From: Amoebidium appalachense
Taxonomy: Eukaryota; Ichthyosporea
Reading direction: 5' to 3'
DNA length: 64,000 nt
Assembly (NCBI GenBank): GCA_963693365.1
Contig: CAVNZM010000003.1
Span: 13,144,001-13,208,000 of the forward strand
In this document: piece by piece, positions 9,771 to 20,964 of the stretch
Layout: every line of letters begins with the position of its first letter
How positions within the stretch are numbered: position 1 is the first letter of the stretch
Program-made: the position numbers and the translations under genes
The notes under the pieces: model-generated
Database searches by the model: none
What the model was told of the DNA's origin: nothing
What the model saw: the letters and a program-made list of their open reading frames with translations, nothing else

Positions 9771-10520
9771 TGCAAAGTACACACGGGGGAGTCCGTGGAA
9801 TTGTTTTCCCGACAGAGGGGGGGGGACGTGATCGGGGAATTTCAGTGTTTTCTCCAGTCCCGCATGCAACATACCAGCCTTCGCATTCAAAAAACCCAAA
9901 CACCCTTTCCTTTAGCCAGTAGCTAACTTTCTCACCACCAAACGTAGATGGGGGTGGGGGGGAGTGCCCACGTTCACCCACACATCCCCACGGGCATTTG
10001 CCGGCCCATCAGGGGGGGTCCAAGAGGGGGGGGGGGGGGTCATTCTATAGTGTGCATGTGTTGTGGAGGGAAAAAACGTGCAAAAACCCTCAGAATGGAC
10101 GGATTTCGATGCAGTTTTTTTTTGTTTTCCTAATGGGAAGGTATGTTAATGCAAAGTACACACGGGGGAGTCCGTAGGATTTTTTCCCGACGGAGGGGGG
10201 AACGTGATCGGGGGAACTTCAAGACGAAAAATCTAAAATCTCAATATCTGCCAAAACCCTTCGAATGGACGGGGGGAGGAGGGGGGGGGGGGGGGGGGGG
10301 GGGAAGGGGGGGGGGGGGAGGCATCAAACGTGATGGCTCACACACCCCCACTGAAATTTGCTGGCCCCATAGGTGGGGTCCATGGGGGGGGGGGGGTCAT
10401 TGTATAGTGTGCTTTTTTTTTGTGGGGGGGGGGGGGGTTTACACATTGGGTGGTTATTTCCAAGGCAATGGCAACGTCCCCCCCCCCCCCCCCCCCCTCT
10501 CCCCGGCGGGCCCGCCGCGG
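9771..10520. repeat. Two diverged copies of an about 365-bp repeat
   Basis: GTTAATGCAAAGTACACACG occurs at about 9768 and 10145, and both copies continue with GGGGGAGTCCGT, a G-run and GTGATCGGGG. A second shared block near 9975 and 10342 (CACACxxCCCCAC...GGTCATT.TATAGTGTGC) keeps the same spacing. Long G and C runs separate the blocks. No gene seen. Confidence 0.75.
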
Positions 10521-10585
10521 CGCTGCGGAAGATTACTCTGATCCACTCGAATCCTTTTGTCCCAAACACAGCCTGAGGCTTGCAG

Positions 10586-10900
10586 GATAAGAAAGGCCTG
10601 CACCTTGCAAAGCTGGATGCCTATTTTGCATCAGAAGGGAACTTCGACCCCAGCCCCAGGATTGAAGGACGTGGCAATTGCCTAAAGTTCCTGCCGCTAC
10701 AGCTGCAGTTGTTCCTAGCGGGCTTAACGCCTGCTGAAGCACGGGGGACTCCACGGGGGGATCTGCCTCTTCCAGTGAAAAGAAAAATATTCCCATACAA
10801 CAGCTGCTATATTCGACTGCAAGAAGGTGAGGAGGGAGTGTATCTTAGGGTGGTGGGGTGTAAGGAGTTTTATGGTCGGCGATCCGCACTGCAGTTTCAG
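10586..10900 (+). pseudogene. Relic exon of a second Plavaka-type transposase
   Basis: An open stretch flanked by AG (10584-10585) and GT (10901) encodes a protein homologous to the last exon of the transposase at 60928-61610. Shared blocks include CLKFLPLQ versus CLKYLPLQ, PYNSCYIRL versus VYNSCYIRL, and FYGRR. It keeps the acceptor position of that exon but has a donor after FYGRR, where the intact gene continues. No upstream exons are visible because GT and G-rich repeats precede it. It is a diverged fragment of a related element, not a recent copy. Confidence 0.7.
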
Positions 10901-12189
10901 GTATGGTTGGCGTATTTATTCAGGACGTACTGACAGAATAGTAAGTATAGCTCTAGTATAGCGTGATGATATTCTTAGGAGCTTCCTAAGGTATGCGATA
11001 TATATCTTTGCGTTTTTTTGCGTTTTTTGTGCATTAACCCTAAACCCTTTTTTATTTTTTAATGTGTTTATTTAGGGTAAATTCCACGCACCGGCCACTT
11101 GCTCCGCGCAGGCATTGCACCGTTTGCCAAGGTATCTCGCCTAATTTATAGGTACCTTAAATATTATTATAACTAAAACTTCTGTATTTGGCAGTTGAAT
11201 GCCCCAGTTTTACTTACATTAGACGGATCATGATTGTAATGATAACAGTGCTTCGGATTCTGTTTTGCACCCCTCCAGTAAATCTTTGTTTCCATTGGCT
11301 ATCAACGCCTCGCGCGCACCTGCGCGACGCCTTCATGTTTCATGTTTCAATAAAAGCGTACCTTGTGACGCCTTCATTGTGAATGCAGTGTGAAATTCGA
11401 TCCTAAAAAACAACCAATCAAAAACGTTGGAGTGATCTATCCCACAATCAAATGCGAAATCCCTTTTCCGGCCGTATATATTGAGCTAACCCGCGCATCA
11501 TGGATCGTGGTCCTGGGTAATCGGCATTGACCGGGTGGTGAAGACGCCGTGGCTGAGGATAGCGATACGTGCTTTGCTTTTCTCTCCCAGGGAACACTTA
11601 AGGATCATCTAAATCGATCACATTGAAGCCTTAAAGAGGTCCTAAAGTAATCCTAACACAATACCTAATTGCAACTCTGAACATCTTTAAGCTACCCCAA
11701 ATAGGGCGTGAAGATCGCAGAAAGGTATCACCAATACTTGCCTAAGATTGCGTTAGCATATCACATGCACAGACATGGCCGGCAGCACCTCAGTGATACG
11801 GTGTTCCCGCATTCCAGCTGCTGGAATGCAGTTCTTTTTTGCAGGATCACGTTTGGGGACAGTTTGGGGCCATCCGGCGATCCAATCAAAAGAGGCCAAA
11901 AACGTCTTTGGCCAATCACAGAAGTGATTGTTGATTTCGGCCAATGAAAACTTTCTAAATCGCAGATCGATGAAAGCACTGGCTTTAAATGCCAATGGAA
12001 TTCTTGATAGTTTTTGATTCTTTGATAGGCGGAGCACCTTTTGGCGTACGCATAAAATGACAAGGTGCCAATGATAAGGTGTTTTCATTGATAGAGTCGC
12101 ATTCCAAAGACCTCAAACATGCTCAGTGGTGCGCTGTCAGCAAATAGAAAGACAGTATGAAGCTCAACGTCACACCTACTTCACCGCTT
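10901..12189. other. Intergenic DNA without a supported gene
   Basis: No convincing ORF. Several CCAAT boxes occur in both orientations (around 11408, 11881, 11909, 11940), and a perfect 21-bp hairpin with 10-bp arms lies at 11809-11829. It may be old promoter DNA of an element; nothing is transcribed with certainty. Confidence 0.5.
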
Positions 12190-12877
12190 TCTATGAAAAA
12201 CTACTCCGGGACGTGTGTTGCCTCTAGGGGGACATCCCCTTGGACGAAAGTGAACCTGCAATGGTTGTAAACCACGGCAAGCCCCCAGTCATCAATTTAT
12301 TGATCCGTGAGGTCCATGTGCCCAAAAAAACGGGGGAAGGCTTCGCCCCGTGAAAAAACAGCACGTATGTGTGGATCAATGGGGGTTGTGTGTGGGTGTA
12401 GGTGGGTGGGTGAAAAGGAATATATAGCTGTAAGGCTGTGGATGCTAAACACAGAAGATGTGTTTGTAGCTTGCTGATCTGCTAAAAACTGTCGTGCTTA
12501 TATACCTAAGCCTACCGATCTGAACCAATCAAAAATCGATCTAGTGATATGTGAAATCTGATCCGAGCCAATCATAACTCGGTCTAGTGATCTGTGGTAT
12601 CTGATGTTTTGACTGGCTAATAGGTGCCCGTGTGCGGGCAGCCAACCGCTAACTGCTAAAACACGAAATGAAGCCTACATGATTATGTTGGTATCGAACA
12701 CCCATCCTACGTGTTTACCCAGAAAAATATCTATGTCAATAATTTCCACAAATAAAACCTCTATGAAAAACTACTCCGGGACGTGTGTTGCCTCTAGGGG
12801 GACATCCCCTTGGACGAAAGTGAACCTGCAATGGTTGTAAACCACGGCACGAGAGCAGTATGCTTGCTCCAAAGGTT

Positions 12878-13909
12878 TCACTTAAGAATAGAGGCGAATA
12901 CACGTGTGGTGGTGGCAGCAATGGAGGCCGGACGAAGTCGGGTATAGATCAGGAAGCAGTCGGAGGACCACCGGCCGAGTTGTTTGATCCGGGAGTCGTC
13001 GACCCCGGCCTCAGCCAGTGCTGTGGCCCCCCCGATGCGGAGGCTGTGTCCGGCAAACCGGGAGGGTGAGAGGCCTGCCCGGGAGAGGAGGGCACGGAAA
13101 TCGGCAGAGAAAGCACTCTTGGTGTAGGGGATGCCACCGAGACTGAAGAGGGGGTCGTCGGGTTGACCGGACGTTGTATCCAGGAACTGCCGGAGGAGAT
13201 GGGCTGGGGAGAAGTGGGTGAGGGGCAGGGCAGCTAGGGTGACGTTGACACCTCGGGCCTGTACATCCGTCTTAGAGGTTGGCAGGTGGAGGGTGGCATG
13301 GGACAAAGTACCGGTGGGGGTGGAGCTGAAGGTCACGTCCTTCCGTTTAACGTGACGGGACGGGTCGAAAGAAGTCAGGGTCTTGGAGGTAAATTCCCCT
13401 GAACGGAGGAGACCACAGAAACCGACGATGAGGGCCGTCCATAGCCGGAGATTGGCCGAGGAGGCCTTGGTGGGGCACTGGCCGTGGAGTAGGTGGAGGT
13501 GGGAGGGGAGGAGGGGTTCCCTGGTGGATGAGCGGGGTCGGATGTTGTGAGAAAGCTGCCATCGGCCTACCCCCCGTAGGAACCAGGCCAGAGACTTGTC
13601 GTGGGGGTAGGGAGCAGGGAGGCCCATGTCGAGGTGGAGCCTGGTGATGGCCGAATTGTAGCCGGTTAAGGAAGAGGCCTGTACCCCTCGTTGGGCACAC
13701 CAGGCGAGAAAAAGTTGCACGGTGTGTGGGGAGGCCGGGAGGGAGGACCCGGAGGAGGATTGCAGCCGAGATGCCACACAGAAATCGATGAACACTTTTT
13801 GCATCCGGGAGTAAAAGGCCCGAGAGTCGAGGTTGAGACTCAGGGCCTGGCATTCCTGCAGGGTAGTGGTGGCTCGAAGCAGCTCGGCCGGAGCAAAGTG
13901 GGGGGCCAA
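12878..13909 (-). CDS. Tyrosine recombinase of Ngaro copy B
   Basis: 343-residue open frame almost identical to that of copy C, with the Arg (LLRSGEF), H-x-x-R (GHSLRIGG) and Tyr (LIYTR) catalytic residues all present. As in the other copies the open stretch begins with TTG after the poly-C run. Here the run length puts the recombinase in a different frame from RT. Confidence 0.92.
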   Translation of the reverse strand: MAPHFAPAELLRATTTLQECQALSLNLDSRAFYSRMQKVFIDFCVASRLQSSSGSSLPASPHTVQLFLAWCAQRGVQASSLTGYNSAITRLHLDMGLPAPYPHDKSLAWFLRGVGRWQLSHNIRPRSSTREPLLPSHLHLLHGQCPTKASSANLRLWTALIVGFCGLLRSGEFTSKTLTSFDPSRHVKRKDVTFSSTPTGTLSHATLHLPTSKTDVQARGVNVTLAALPLTHFSPAHLLRQFLDTTSGQPDDPLFSLGGIPYTKSAFSADFRALLSRAGLSPSRFAGHSLRIGGATALAEAGVDDSRIKQLGRWSSDCFLIYTRLRPASIAATTTRVFASILK

Positions 13910-13965
13910 TCTGCCAGTGTTGCTCCGGAACGGGAGATCTGGGGGGGGGGGGGGGGGGGGGGGGG

Positions 13966-15655
13966 TTAGCCCAAGGGAAGGGATAGGAACTCGTGGACCC
14001 AGGAGGGGAAGGGGCAGGGCTCCGGTTGCAGGGAAGGTCGGAGTCGTCGGGCCCGGGGAAGTTGGTTACGAGAAATGGCATCGGCCAGATGGTTGAGGGG
14101 TCCTGGTAGGTAGGATGCCTGTAACGTAAATTGGTATTGCATTTCCATGCGGGTGATGAACCGAATAAGTTTGGCCATCACGGGCCCGGGGTGGGGGGAA
14201 GACCGGGAGTGCAGGTCAGACACAGCACCCGTGTTGTCGCATAAAATACGGACATGGTGGGTGGACCAGGAGGGGGCCCAGAGGGCCACGGCGGCTGCGA
14301 TGGCCAGGAGTTCGATGACGGAAGAACCGAGTTTACCCTCATGAGCATAGAGGGCTTGGGTGGAGGGGGACCAGGGCATGAAGAACCATTGGTCGAGCCA
14401 GTGGCCACCTAGACCCACCGATCCGGCAGCATCAGTGGCCAGGGTGGTGTATGTGGGGGGTGTGATGAGGTGCACCCCATTCCATGATGTGAGGAACTGG
14501 TGCCATTCGGCTATGTCGGCCCGGGCGGCAGCAGTCAGTCGTATGTGGTGGTGGCCGGCAAGGTGTGGGTGGGTCCGGAGAAGGGCCCATAGGCGCTGGG
14601 AGAAGGCCCTCCCGGGGGGAACCAGCTGGGCACACCAGGTGAGTTTGCCGAGGAGGGACTGGAGGTCCCGAATGGTGATGGTGGGCTTTGGGTGGGAAGT
14701 GAGGTCGAGTAGGTCCGAGAGCTTGGAAGCCGGGATTCGTGCCTCCATGGCGATGGAGTCGAATTCGATACCGATGAAGACGACACGGGTAGCCGGGCCC
14801 TGCATCTTGTCTTCGGAGATGGCAATGTGCAGCTCTCGGCAGAGTTGCAGAAAGGTGGATAGGTGACGTTGGCACTGCTGTTGTGTGGGGGCGACTATAA
14901 TCCAGTCGTCTACGTAGTGGCGGATGAGGGTAATACCGTGCTGGTGTGCCAGCCACTGTAGGGTGGCCGCGATCCGTTCTCAGATGGCTGGGCTAGATTT
15001 CAGGCCGAAGGGCAGTCTGGTTTCAACGTAAAAATGCCCTTGGCATTTGAATGCCATTAAGTGGTGGTCTTCCGGTCGGATGGGCATGTGCCGGAAGGCA
15101 GCCTGCACATCTGCCACGGCCATGTAGCAGCCGGGGCCTGCGTCGAGAATGAGTTGGGTGACATCCCGGGCGCGAATGTACTGAAGTTCGTCGGGGTAGG
15201 TGATGCTGTCATTGACACTGCTACCCCGGGGCCAGGAGAGGTGGTGGATTCGACGGTACTTGGGGGGGTTCCCTTTCTTGGTAACGGCGCGGATGGGGGA
15301 GGAACGGTGGACGGGAAATTCGTCAAAGAATTGGGCCGGGGAGAGGGGGCCGCGCAGGTGGCCGAGGGCGACTTCTTTGGCAATATCCACCGTGATAGCG
15401 GCAGCTGCCTCCGGGGTGGTGGGTAGGTTGGGGCCCACCCGAGAGGTGGAGGGGCCGCGATAGCCGATGTCGACGCCGAATTCGACATCGTGGAGGAGTT
15501 GTGCGGCGAATGGTTGGTCCGGGTAGGAGGCCAGCAGTTCCCGGAGGCGGGAGGTGTCAATGTGGTGCTGGGGCAGCGGGCGGGCCTCCGGGTCTGAGCC
15601 TCGGGGGAAGGGGGTGGTTAGCAAGGGTGGTGTACCCTTGGGGAGATCCCGGCAG

Positions 15656-15703
<48 letters not shown>

Positions 15704-15798
15704 CAGGGCCCCGGGGGGTTAGAGTAGGGCAGCTTGGCCCAAGTGAGGGTTGGCAGGGAGGGCAGCGGGGCCTTGTGCAGGGGAATGTGCCCGAGCAC
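13966..15798 (-). pseudogene. Reverse transcriptase-RNase H of Ngaro copy B (nonsense mutation)
   Basis: One frame throughout, interrupted by TGA where copies A and C have the TGG codon after SSPAI. It splits RT just before the YVDDW active site. Both flanking parts are otherwise intact: the N-terminal RT part with VADVQAAF, then the palm with YVDDW, thumb, and RNase H residues in TDAAGS, VIELLA, CDNTGA and LADA. A single C-to-T transition on the plus strand explains the loss, so this inactivation is young. Confidence 0.9.
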
Positions 15799-16096
15799 GC
15801 GGGGGTGTGGGCGGACACAGCGGTAGAAGAAGGGGGGGGGGAGGGAGTGCTAGGTGAGTGTAAGGGGGGGAGGCTCGTGGGATGGGGGGGGGGGGGAGTA
15901 AAATTATGTGCAGTGGCCAGAATAAACGTCTTTGTATAGGGACATTTATTCTTGACGCGCGCGGGCGCCGTAGTTGGCCTGCGAAATTTTGTACTCAGCC
16001 CTATTGGCCCGTTCTCCCGAGCTCCGTTTCCCTGTACTCGTGTGTCCTAGCTCCGAACCCCTATGTTCTAGCTGTGTGTGTGGGTGTGCGCGTAGA

Positions 16097-17266
16097 CTAG
16101 GCATTGTGCTTGCAGTCTTTGCGGGGGTGTGTGCCAGAGCAGAGCGGGCACACGTGGGAGAAGGGGCAGGGCTGCTTAGCGCAGGACCGACCGTTAATGT
16201 GGAAATTCCTGCAGTGCGTCGCGGGTAGATCCACGGGTCGGGCCGGTTTGGCCGGGCCGGGTTGCGGGCCAGGGCGGTTAGGGGTGTGACCCCCGCCGGG
16301 CTTGTGGGGCGGCTTAAAGCCGTCAAGACCACAGCCGGGCTTGGGGTACATGGGGCAGGCCGCGCTGGGGTGGTCGGGGAAGCCACAGCGCTGACATGCG
16401 TCCTGGATGAGCAGGGTGGGTGGCAGGAGGAGATCCTGGTGGAGTTGGGCGAGCAGGTTGGGGCACTCGATCGGAGCCCGACCCTGCTGGTGGGCCACGG
16501 TGCGGGCGTATACGTCATAGTTGTGGATCTGGGCCCACGGGTATCGGGTGCTGAGGCGAGTGATGTGCTGAGTCCAAAGTACGTCTTTGTCCGTGGGAAG
16601 GCCGAGGTGGTGCTTGGCGGCCATGTAATGGGTCCAAGCTTGGATCCAAATGACGAGTGAACGCAGGGGAACGGGTTTGTCTTGGCGAAAAGTCTCGATG
16701 CTGCCGTCGTCGGCCATGCGCAGATGCTGACCTTTCTTGGATGGGGCCAGGAGGGCGGCGGGGGTGAACTTATACAGGTCGACGAAACGATTGGCGCGCA
16801 AATCTGCCAGCACATCCGCGGGGGGAAGCGGGAGTGTGCCCGGCTGAATGTCGCCAGTGTTCTCACCTGTGATGGGGGGCGCGGGCAGGGCAGGCAGGTC
16901 AAGGTCAGGGCCGAGATGCAGCCCCGGGGAAACCTCCCCGGGTGTGGAGGGCGCGGCGGGGGGCGCGGGAGGGTCGCGGTTGGTGAGAGCAGCCAGGACG
17001 CCAGCCATCTGGGTGCTGATGGCGGTGAGGGCGGCCAGGACGGCGTCTTGAGAAGTCATCTGCGGGGACGGCGGGGCCTGAGGGGGGACTTCAGGGGTGG
17101 AGGGGAGAGTAGCCGGCGGGTCCGGGTCCGTGGTGGTATGGGCCGCTGGAGGCGCGTCAGTGTCCGCGGGAGCGTTGGTCAGCCTGTGGCGGAGGTCGCT
17201 GCGGGTCAGGCGCTTAGGTGCCGCGGCAGGGGCGGCGGCTGAGGCCTGGCGCTTTTTCGGCGGCAT
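16097..17266 (-). CDS. Gag-like protein of Ngaro copy B
   Basis: Intact 389-aa frame from the ATG at 17266 (MPPKKRQ). It has the C-x2-C-x4-H-x4-C knuckle in CQRCGFPDHPSAAC, a CCCH finger ending CPFSH and a terminal CPLC knuckle. It lies directly after the A1 repeat, whose promoter should drive it. It is the only copy of gag, besides that of element A, without a frameshift. Confidence 0.9.
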   Translation of the reverse strand: MPPKKRQASAAAPAAAPKRLTRSDLRHRLTNAPADTDAPPAAHTTTDPDPPATLPSTPEVPPQAPPSPQMTSQDAVLAALTAISTQMAGVLAALTNRDPPAPPAAPSTPGEVSPGLHLGPDLDLPALPAPPITGENTGDIQPGTLPLPPADVLADLRANRFVDLYKFTPAALLAPSKKGQHLRMADDGSIETFRQDKPVPLRSLVIWIQAWTHYMAAKHHLGLPTDKDVLWTQHITRLSTRYPWAQIHNYDVYARTVAHQQGRAPIECPNLLAQLHQDLLLPPTLLIQDACQRCGFPDHPSAACPMYPKPGCGLDGFKPPHKPGGGHTPNRPGPQPGPAKPARPVDLPATHCRNFHINGRSCAKQPCPFSHVCPLCSGTHPRKDCKHNA

Positions 17267-17305
17267 GCTGACCGGCGTAGGGAAAGATAGGGAGAATGAA
17301 AAGGA

Positions 17306-17706
17306 GTGAAAAGGAATATATAGCTGTAAGGCTGTGGATGCTAAACACAGAAGATGTTGAAAAGGAATATATAGCTGTAAGGCTGTGGATGCTAAACACA
17401 GAAGATGTGTTTGTAGCTTGCTGATCTGCTAAAAACTGTCGTGCTTATATACCTAAGCCTACCGATCTGAACCAATCAAAAATCGATCTAGTGATATGTG
17501 AAATCTGATCCGAGCCAATCATAACTCGGTCTAGTGATCTGTGGTATCTGATGTTTTGACTGGCTAATAGGTGCCCGTGTGCGGGCAGCCAACCGCTAAC
17601 TGCTAAAACACGAAATGAAGCCTACATGGTTATGTTGGTATCGAACACCCATCCTACGTGTTTACCCAGAAAAATATTTATGTCAATAATTTCCACAAAT
17701 AAAACC
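17306..17706 (-). repeat. Ngaro B terminal A repeat (A1) with internal duplication
   Basis: Terminal repeat ending CCACAAATAAAACC. Its gag-proximal end contains two copies of a block from GAAAAGGAATATATAGC to ACACAGAAGATGT, about 51 bp apart, seen only in this copy. Confidence 0.82.
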
Positions 17707-17997
17707 TCAACGAAGACGTTGGGACGTAGTTGATAATTGGTAGAGCGCGGTAAAAAGAGCCTCGCAGTCGTATGGAAACTAGGAAAACTTTTTCAGGAGC
17801 TTTTGTGAAGCCCCCCGGTCACTCCTGAGCCAGTTACGTTATCGGGAAACCCAGACAGGTCCGTTGAAGTCGGAGCGTACATTGTAAAGCCCTTTGTACG
17901 GCACAAACATACCCCTTTTTGCACCTGTAACCACACACCCTTTTTGCATGCATTTTTTCCTTACGCTGGGCAAAAATTTTAGCGGGCCACTTTCACC
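17707..17997. other. Short flank of Ngaro B, no gene seen
   Basis: Unique sequence between the end of Ngaro B and a small ORF. A possible 5' region of that ORF lies here; no promoter element is convincing. Confidence 0.4.
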
Positions 17998-18162
17998 ATG
18001 AGGAACGAAGAGGTAGAGGGTCTTATTGGTGATTCTTCAGACGAGGAGGAAACAATAGAAAGACAGCCAACAATCGTAGATTTAGGGCAAGAACACCACC
18101 GCCGGCCACGCAATGCCAAAGTATCAAACGGGGTGTACACGGGGGCCTGTGGCAAACCGTAG
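17998..18162 (+). CDS. Hypothetical 54-aa acidic ORF
   Basis: ATG in a good context (TTTCACCATGA) opens a frame reading MRNEEVEGLIGDSSDEEETI and ending at TAG 18160-18162. The acidic, serine-rich start resembles the N-terminus of some transposases, for example of PiggyBac type, but nothing downstream matches. It could be the first exon of a truncated element or chance. Confidence 0.25.
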   Translation: MRNEEVEGLIGDSSDEEETIERQPTIVDLGQEHHRRPRNAKVSNGVYTGACGKP

Positions 18163-18629
18163 CGCAAACACCTAGAGAAGTCACACCCCGCACAGCACCA
18201 AAGCTTAACGTAGCCATTTTCAGCGAAGCAATGGAGTTGGCCCGATCTGTTTTGGAACCAGTTAAGGAGTTTCTGCCCTTTGTAAAGCATGACGTCACAC
18301 AACCTGCCACGCTGGCGCAGGGCTGGAAATTGTAGGCCGTACGCTGCCGCGTCACATGCGACAGCATGCGACCCCCGTATCATCAGTACGTATAATGGTG
18401 CATATGGACTAAATACTAGTGAGCCTTTATATCAGGCTTTATTATAAAGAAATATGTTAGTATTTGTTTTATTCAAAATGTAGTTAGAAATAATGTATTC
18501 CGCGAGCACCTGTAGCTACTTTTGCCTGCAGGCAGTGTGTAAATATATCCGGCACCGCCCCAAAATGTGCATTACAGTACACGGTGCTCATACTTACGAT
18601 GGGAAATTCACTCCTTTCCCCCTCTCATG

Positions 18630-18649
18630 CCCCCCCGCCCCTGTCACAG

Positions 18650-18687
<38 letters not shown>

Positions 18688-18793
18688 CCCCCCCCCCCCC
18701 CCCCCCCCTCCCCCCCTCCCCTCCCCCCCCTCCCCTCCCCCCCTCCCCCCCCCCCCCCCCCCTCCCCCCCCCCCCCCCCCCTCCCCTCCCCCC

Positions 18794-18827
<34 letters not shown>

Positions 18828-18850
18828 CCCCCCCCCCCTCCCCCTCGCCG
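18630..18850. repeat. C-rich low-complexity tract
   Basis: Over 200 bp of C runs broken by single T. All overlapping poly-proline and poly-glycine frames are artefacts of composition. The sides (18163-18629 and 18851-19380) show no gene. Confidence 0.9.
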
Positions 18851-19434
18851 ATCTCCCCCCCTTACCTAGTGCAAATATATCCTGAATTGACCACAACGCA
18901 TTACTATGCGTACGTACACTTTTTTAATTTTTCTCTTTTTATATAGCTATCTGTCTGTATTCTATGTATAAGTACAGAAGAAAGATTGAAAGCACGTATT
19001 TGGCAGGCTCATAGTAGGTATGTGGTCCATATTGCTTGGCAATAATGAGGTGATTGCGGTGGGGCCTGACATAACTGTGGCTAAGTGTGCCGTGTGATCA
19101 TGAAATGGGCCTGAAATGGTGCAAAATTTTCCGATAATATCCCCCGTATATCTACATCGATTTGCATTTGATTGATGAAGAGTCATCCAGGGCTCTACAC
19201 CTCTCAGGTGGCTATTGCTCAGACGGCAGCTTTTTTTTGGAAAAAAAAGGGGGGGGCATTTGAAAAGAAATTTTGGCGACATTATCTGCATTACAATTGT
19301 AAAAGAAAGGGCAGTGGGATACTGTGTACACCATGGCCATTCACTAGGCTATCTCAGGCGGATATCTACTGAGGAAAGGTGTGTGCCTCCCTGTTCATTC
19401 GCGGTCCCAAACCCCTAAACGATTGGCCAAGAGC

Positions 19435-20478
19435 GCACCAGGATATACGGAATTGGAGACCCCGACACAGTGCATATGTTTCAAACGGATGATCGACCGT
19501 CGGGTGGAGAGTGCAGGCAGGTGTCTTCGGTTATTTCGGGATGTGTATCTTGCTACTCTTTCTCATACTGTCCACCTATACAATCGTCTTAGTATATTTC
19601 GCACATATATTCGCCCTTTGTCGGAATACGGGTTGCCCTTACTAGCTATGGCACCCCCTGATACTGTTACTAATGTGCTCAAATCATTAGATGATTTCCA
19701 TTACATAACTTGTTGTATGTTTCTCACTGGTCTTTCCACACCTATCCCTAGACGCCTTTTTGATTCTCTCTACGCACTCACACCACCATCACAACGCGTA
19801 CACGAATTAGCCCTTAAATTTCACGAGCACATCACCCGCCTGTCCGCTTGTGCCCCGGACCACCCGCTCTTCCGGCTACACGCATCCCCGCCGGATTCGC
19901 CCCTCTACCTCTTCCCTTCCCCATCGTCTCTGCCCATTGCTGAGCGCTATGTGGAATGGCTGGCGACCCCCCCGGAGGTACGGCTAGATCATAGTGTGAA
20001 TATGAATAGTTTCAAGTCTATGGCTGATAGATATCTTTTTACTCTACGTGTTGAGTCCCTTCCGGTGTTAGGACCGCAAAAACACCAACTACTAGTAGCC
20101 TATATGGCGGATACGGTTAGAGAGTCTCGTTCATACATAGATTTGTTTATTCGTAATGTGGTGTGGTGTAAAAACGCAAAGATGATTATGGCTTGGCGGT
20201 GTAATCGGTTTCTGGTGTCTCCTGCTCGTATGTGTAATATGTGTGGGGGGCGGTTTACTCGCGGCTGCATATCTATCAATAAATGCAACCTGTTAGCTAA
20301 TGTATTAGAACCGGAGGTTATTGGCGGTTTTATTCTCTTTTCTTCCTCTCTTCCTCAATATATCCGTTTTAAGATGACTATCCTAGATCACCTTATTAAT
20401 GCTGCACAGTATGATATTGTGATCCGGTGCCTTAACTTTCTTTCGGAGCTACCGATGCTAGCATCTGCTTACCCATAA
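19435..20478 (+). pseudogene. C-terminal fragment of a non-LTR (LINE) reverse transcriptase
   Basis: The frame ending at TAA 20476-20478 carries the post-palm part of a LINE RT. Seen directly are the thumb-like motif LFRTYIRPLSEYGLPLLA, which fits the usual Y-x-x-x-x-R-P-x-x-E-Y-G pattern, a following helical region, and a C-terminal CNMCGG zinc-knuckle-like cluster. The RT active site and endonuclease are missing, so the copy is 5'-truncated, the usual fate of LINE insertions. The first usable ATG is well inside the frame. No poly-A tail is seen after the stop. Confidence 0.65.
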
Positions 20479-20554
20479 TATGTAATAGGGGTGTCAGATA
20501 CTACGATGGCGCTCATTGTTGCCTAGCATGTACATATGTCACTGGCTGCATTTG

Positions 20555-20627
20555 ATTGGCTGTGCTGGAAAACGCAGTAGGCCGTCGAATGTGGCTGGGC
20601 CTCCGGTAATGTCCACGCAATAAAAAG
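20555..20627 (+). promoter_or_regulatory. Candidate promoter of the OTU/CXC gene
   Basis: An inverted CCAAT box (ATTGG at 20555-20559) is followed by ATAAAAAG at 20620-20627, about 70 bp before the ATG at 20695. Spacing fits a pol II core promoter. Inference from sequence only. Confidence 0.35.
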
Positions 20628-20694
20628 TGTGTAAACCCCACACAGTGCACCACTAAACAGAACGTTTCACACCTTTTCGTGGCTTCAAAAGGCT

Positions 20695-20964
20695 ATGCAA
20701 CCCGAGAACACACAGTTCAGTTCGCTTCCACTTTTCAAATTTGGGCCTTGGGGTAGCCTTTGGTGGGCTTGCTTTGTGAAGATGGGGCGCCCTGGTAGAA
20801 TGTGGGGCTCCACATCTGCGTGCACACATCACAAAACATCCTGGCTTCTCATCCTTGTGGTTCTGTTGCTGACCGCCCACATCATTTCTGCTGTGAAAAA
20901 TGGGGCACAGAACAGGTCTTCCTCGCCCATACTATATCCGGAATGTGACGACAGTGGTGACGAG
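20695..20964 (+). CDS. Possible first exon of the OTU/CXC gene
   Basis: ATG at 20695 opens 90 codons ending GDE before a GT donor at 20965. It contains a hydrophobic stretch (WLLILVVLLLTAHIISAV) that could span a membrane. The phase (0) would join in frame to an open stretch after AG at 21285 (LVEFPAPQ). Joining that stretch to the OTU-like exon needs a further short intron ending at the AG before 21430. This part of the model is uncertain. Confidence 0.3.

Larger units (their letters stand above)
12190..17706 (-). mobile_element. Ngaro/DIRS-like tyrosine-recombinase retrotransposon, copy B
   Basis: Same architecture as copies A and C: B2 (12190-12279), A2 (about 12412-12759), B1 (12760-12849), recombinase, RT-RNase H, gag, and A1 ending at 17706. 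Gag and recombinase are open; RT has an in-frame nonsense codon at about 14977-14979. The B repeats are 90 bp, with one extra A in both copies. That shared change shows the two B copies were templated from each other during the last cycle. The A1 repeat carries an internal tandem duplication of about 51 bp near 17306-17408. Confidence 0.93.

Noticed and set aside
11035-11055. Telomere-like CCCTAAACCC near 11040
   Set aside because: Only about one and a half units, no array.
18493-18946. Proline-rich proteins
   Set aside because: Encoded by C-runs with scattered T; composition only.
20653-20880. Minus-strand 75-codon ORF
   Set aside because: Antisense to the candidate first exon of the OTU/CXC gene and without features.
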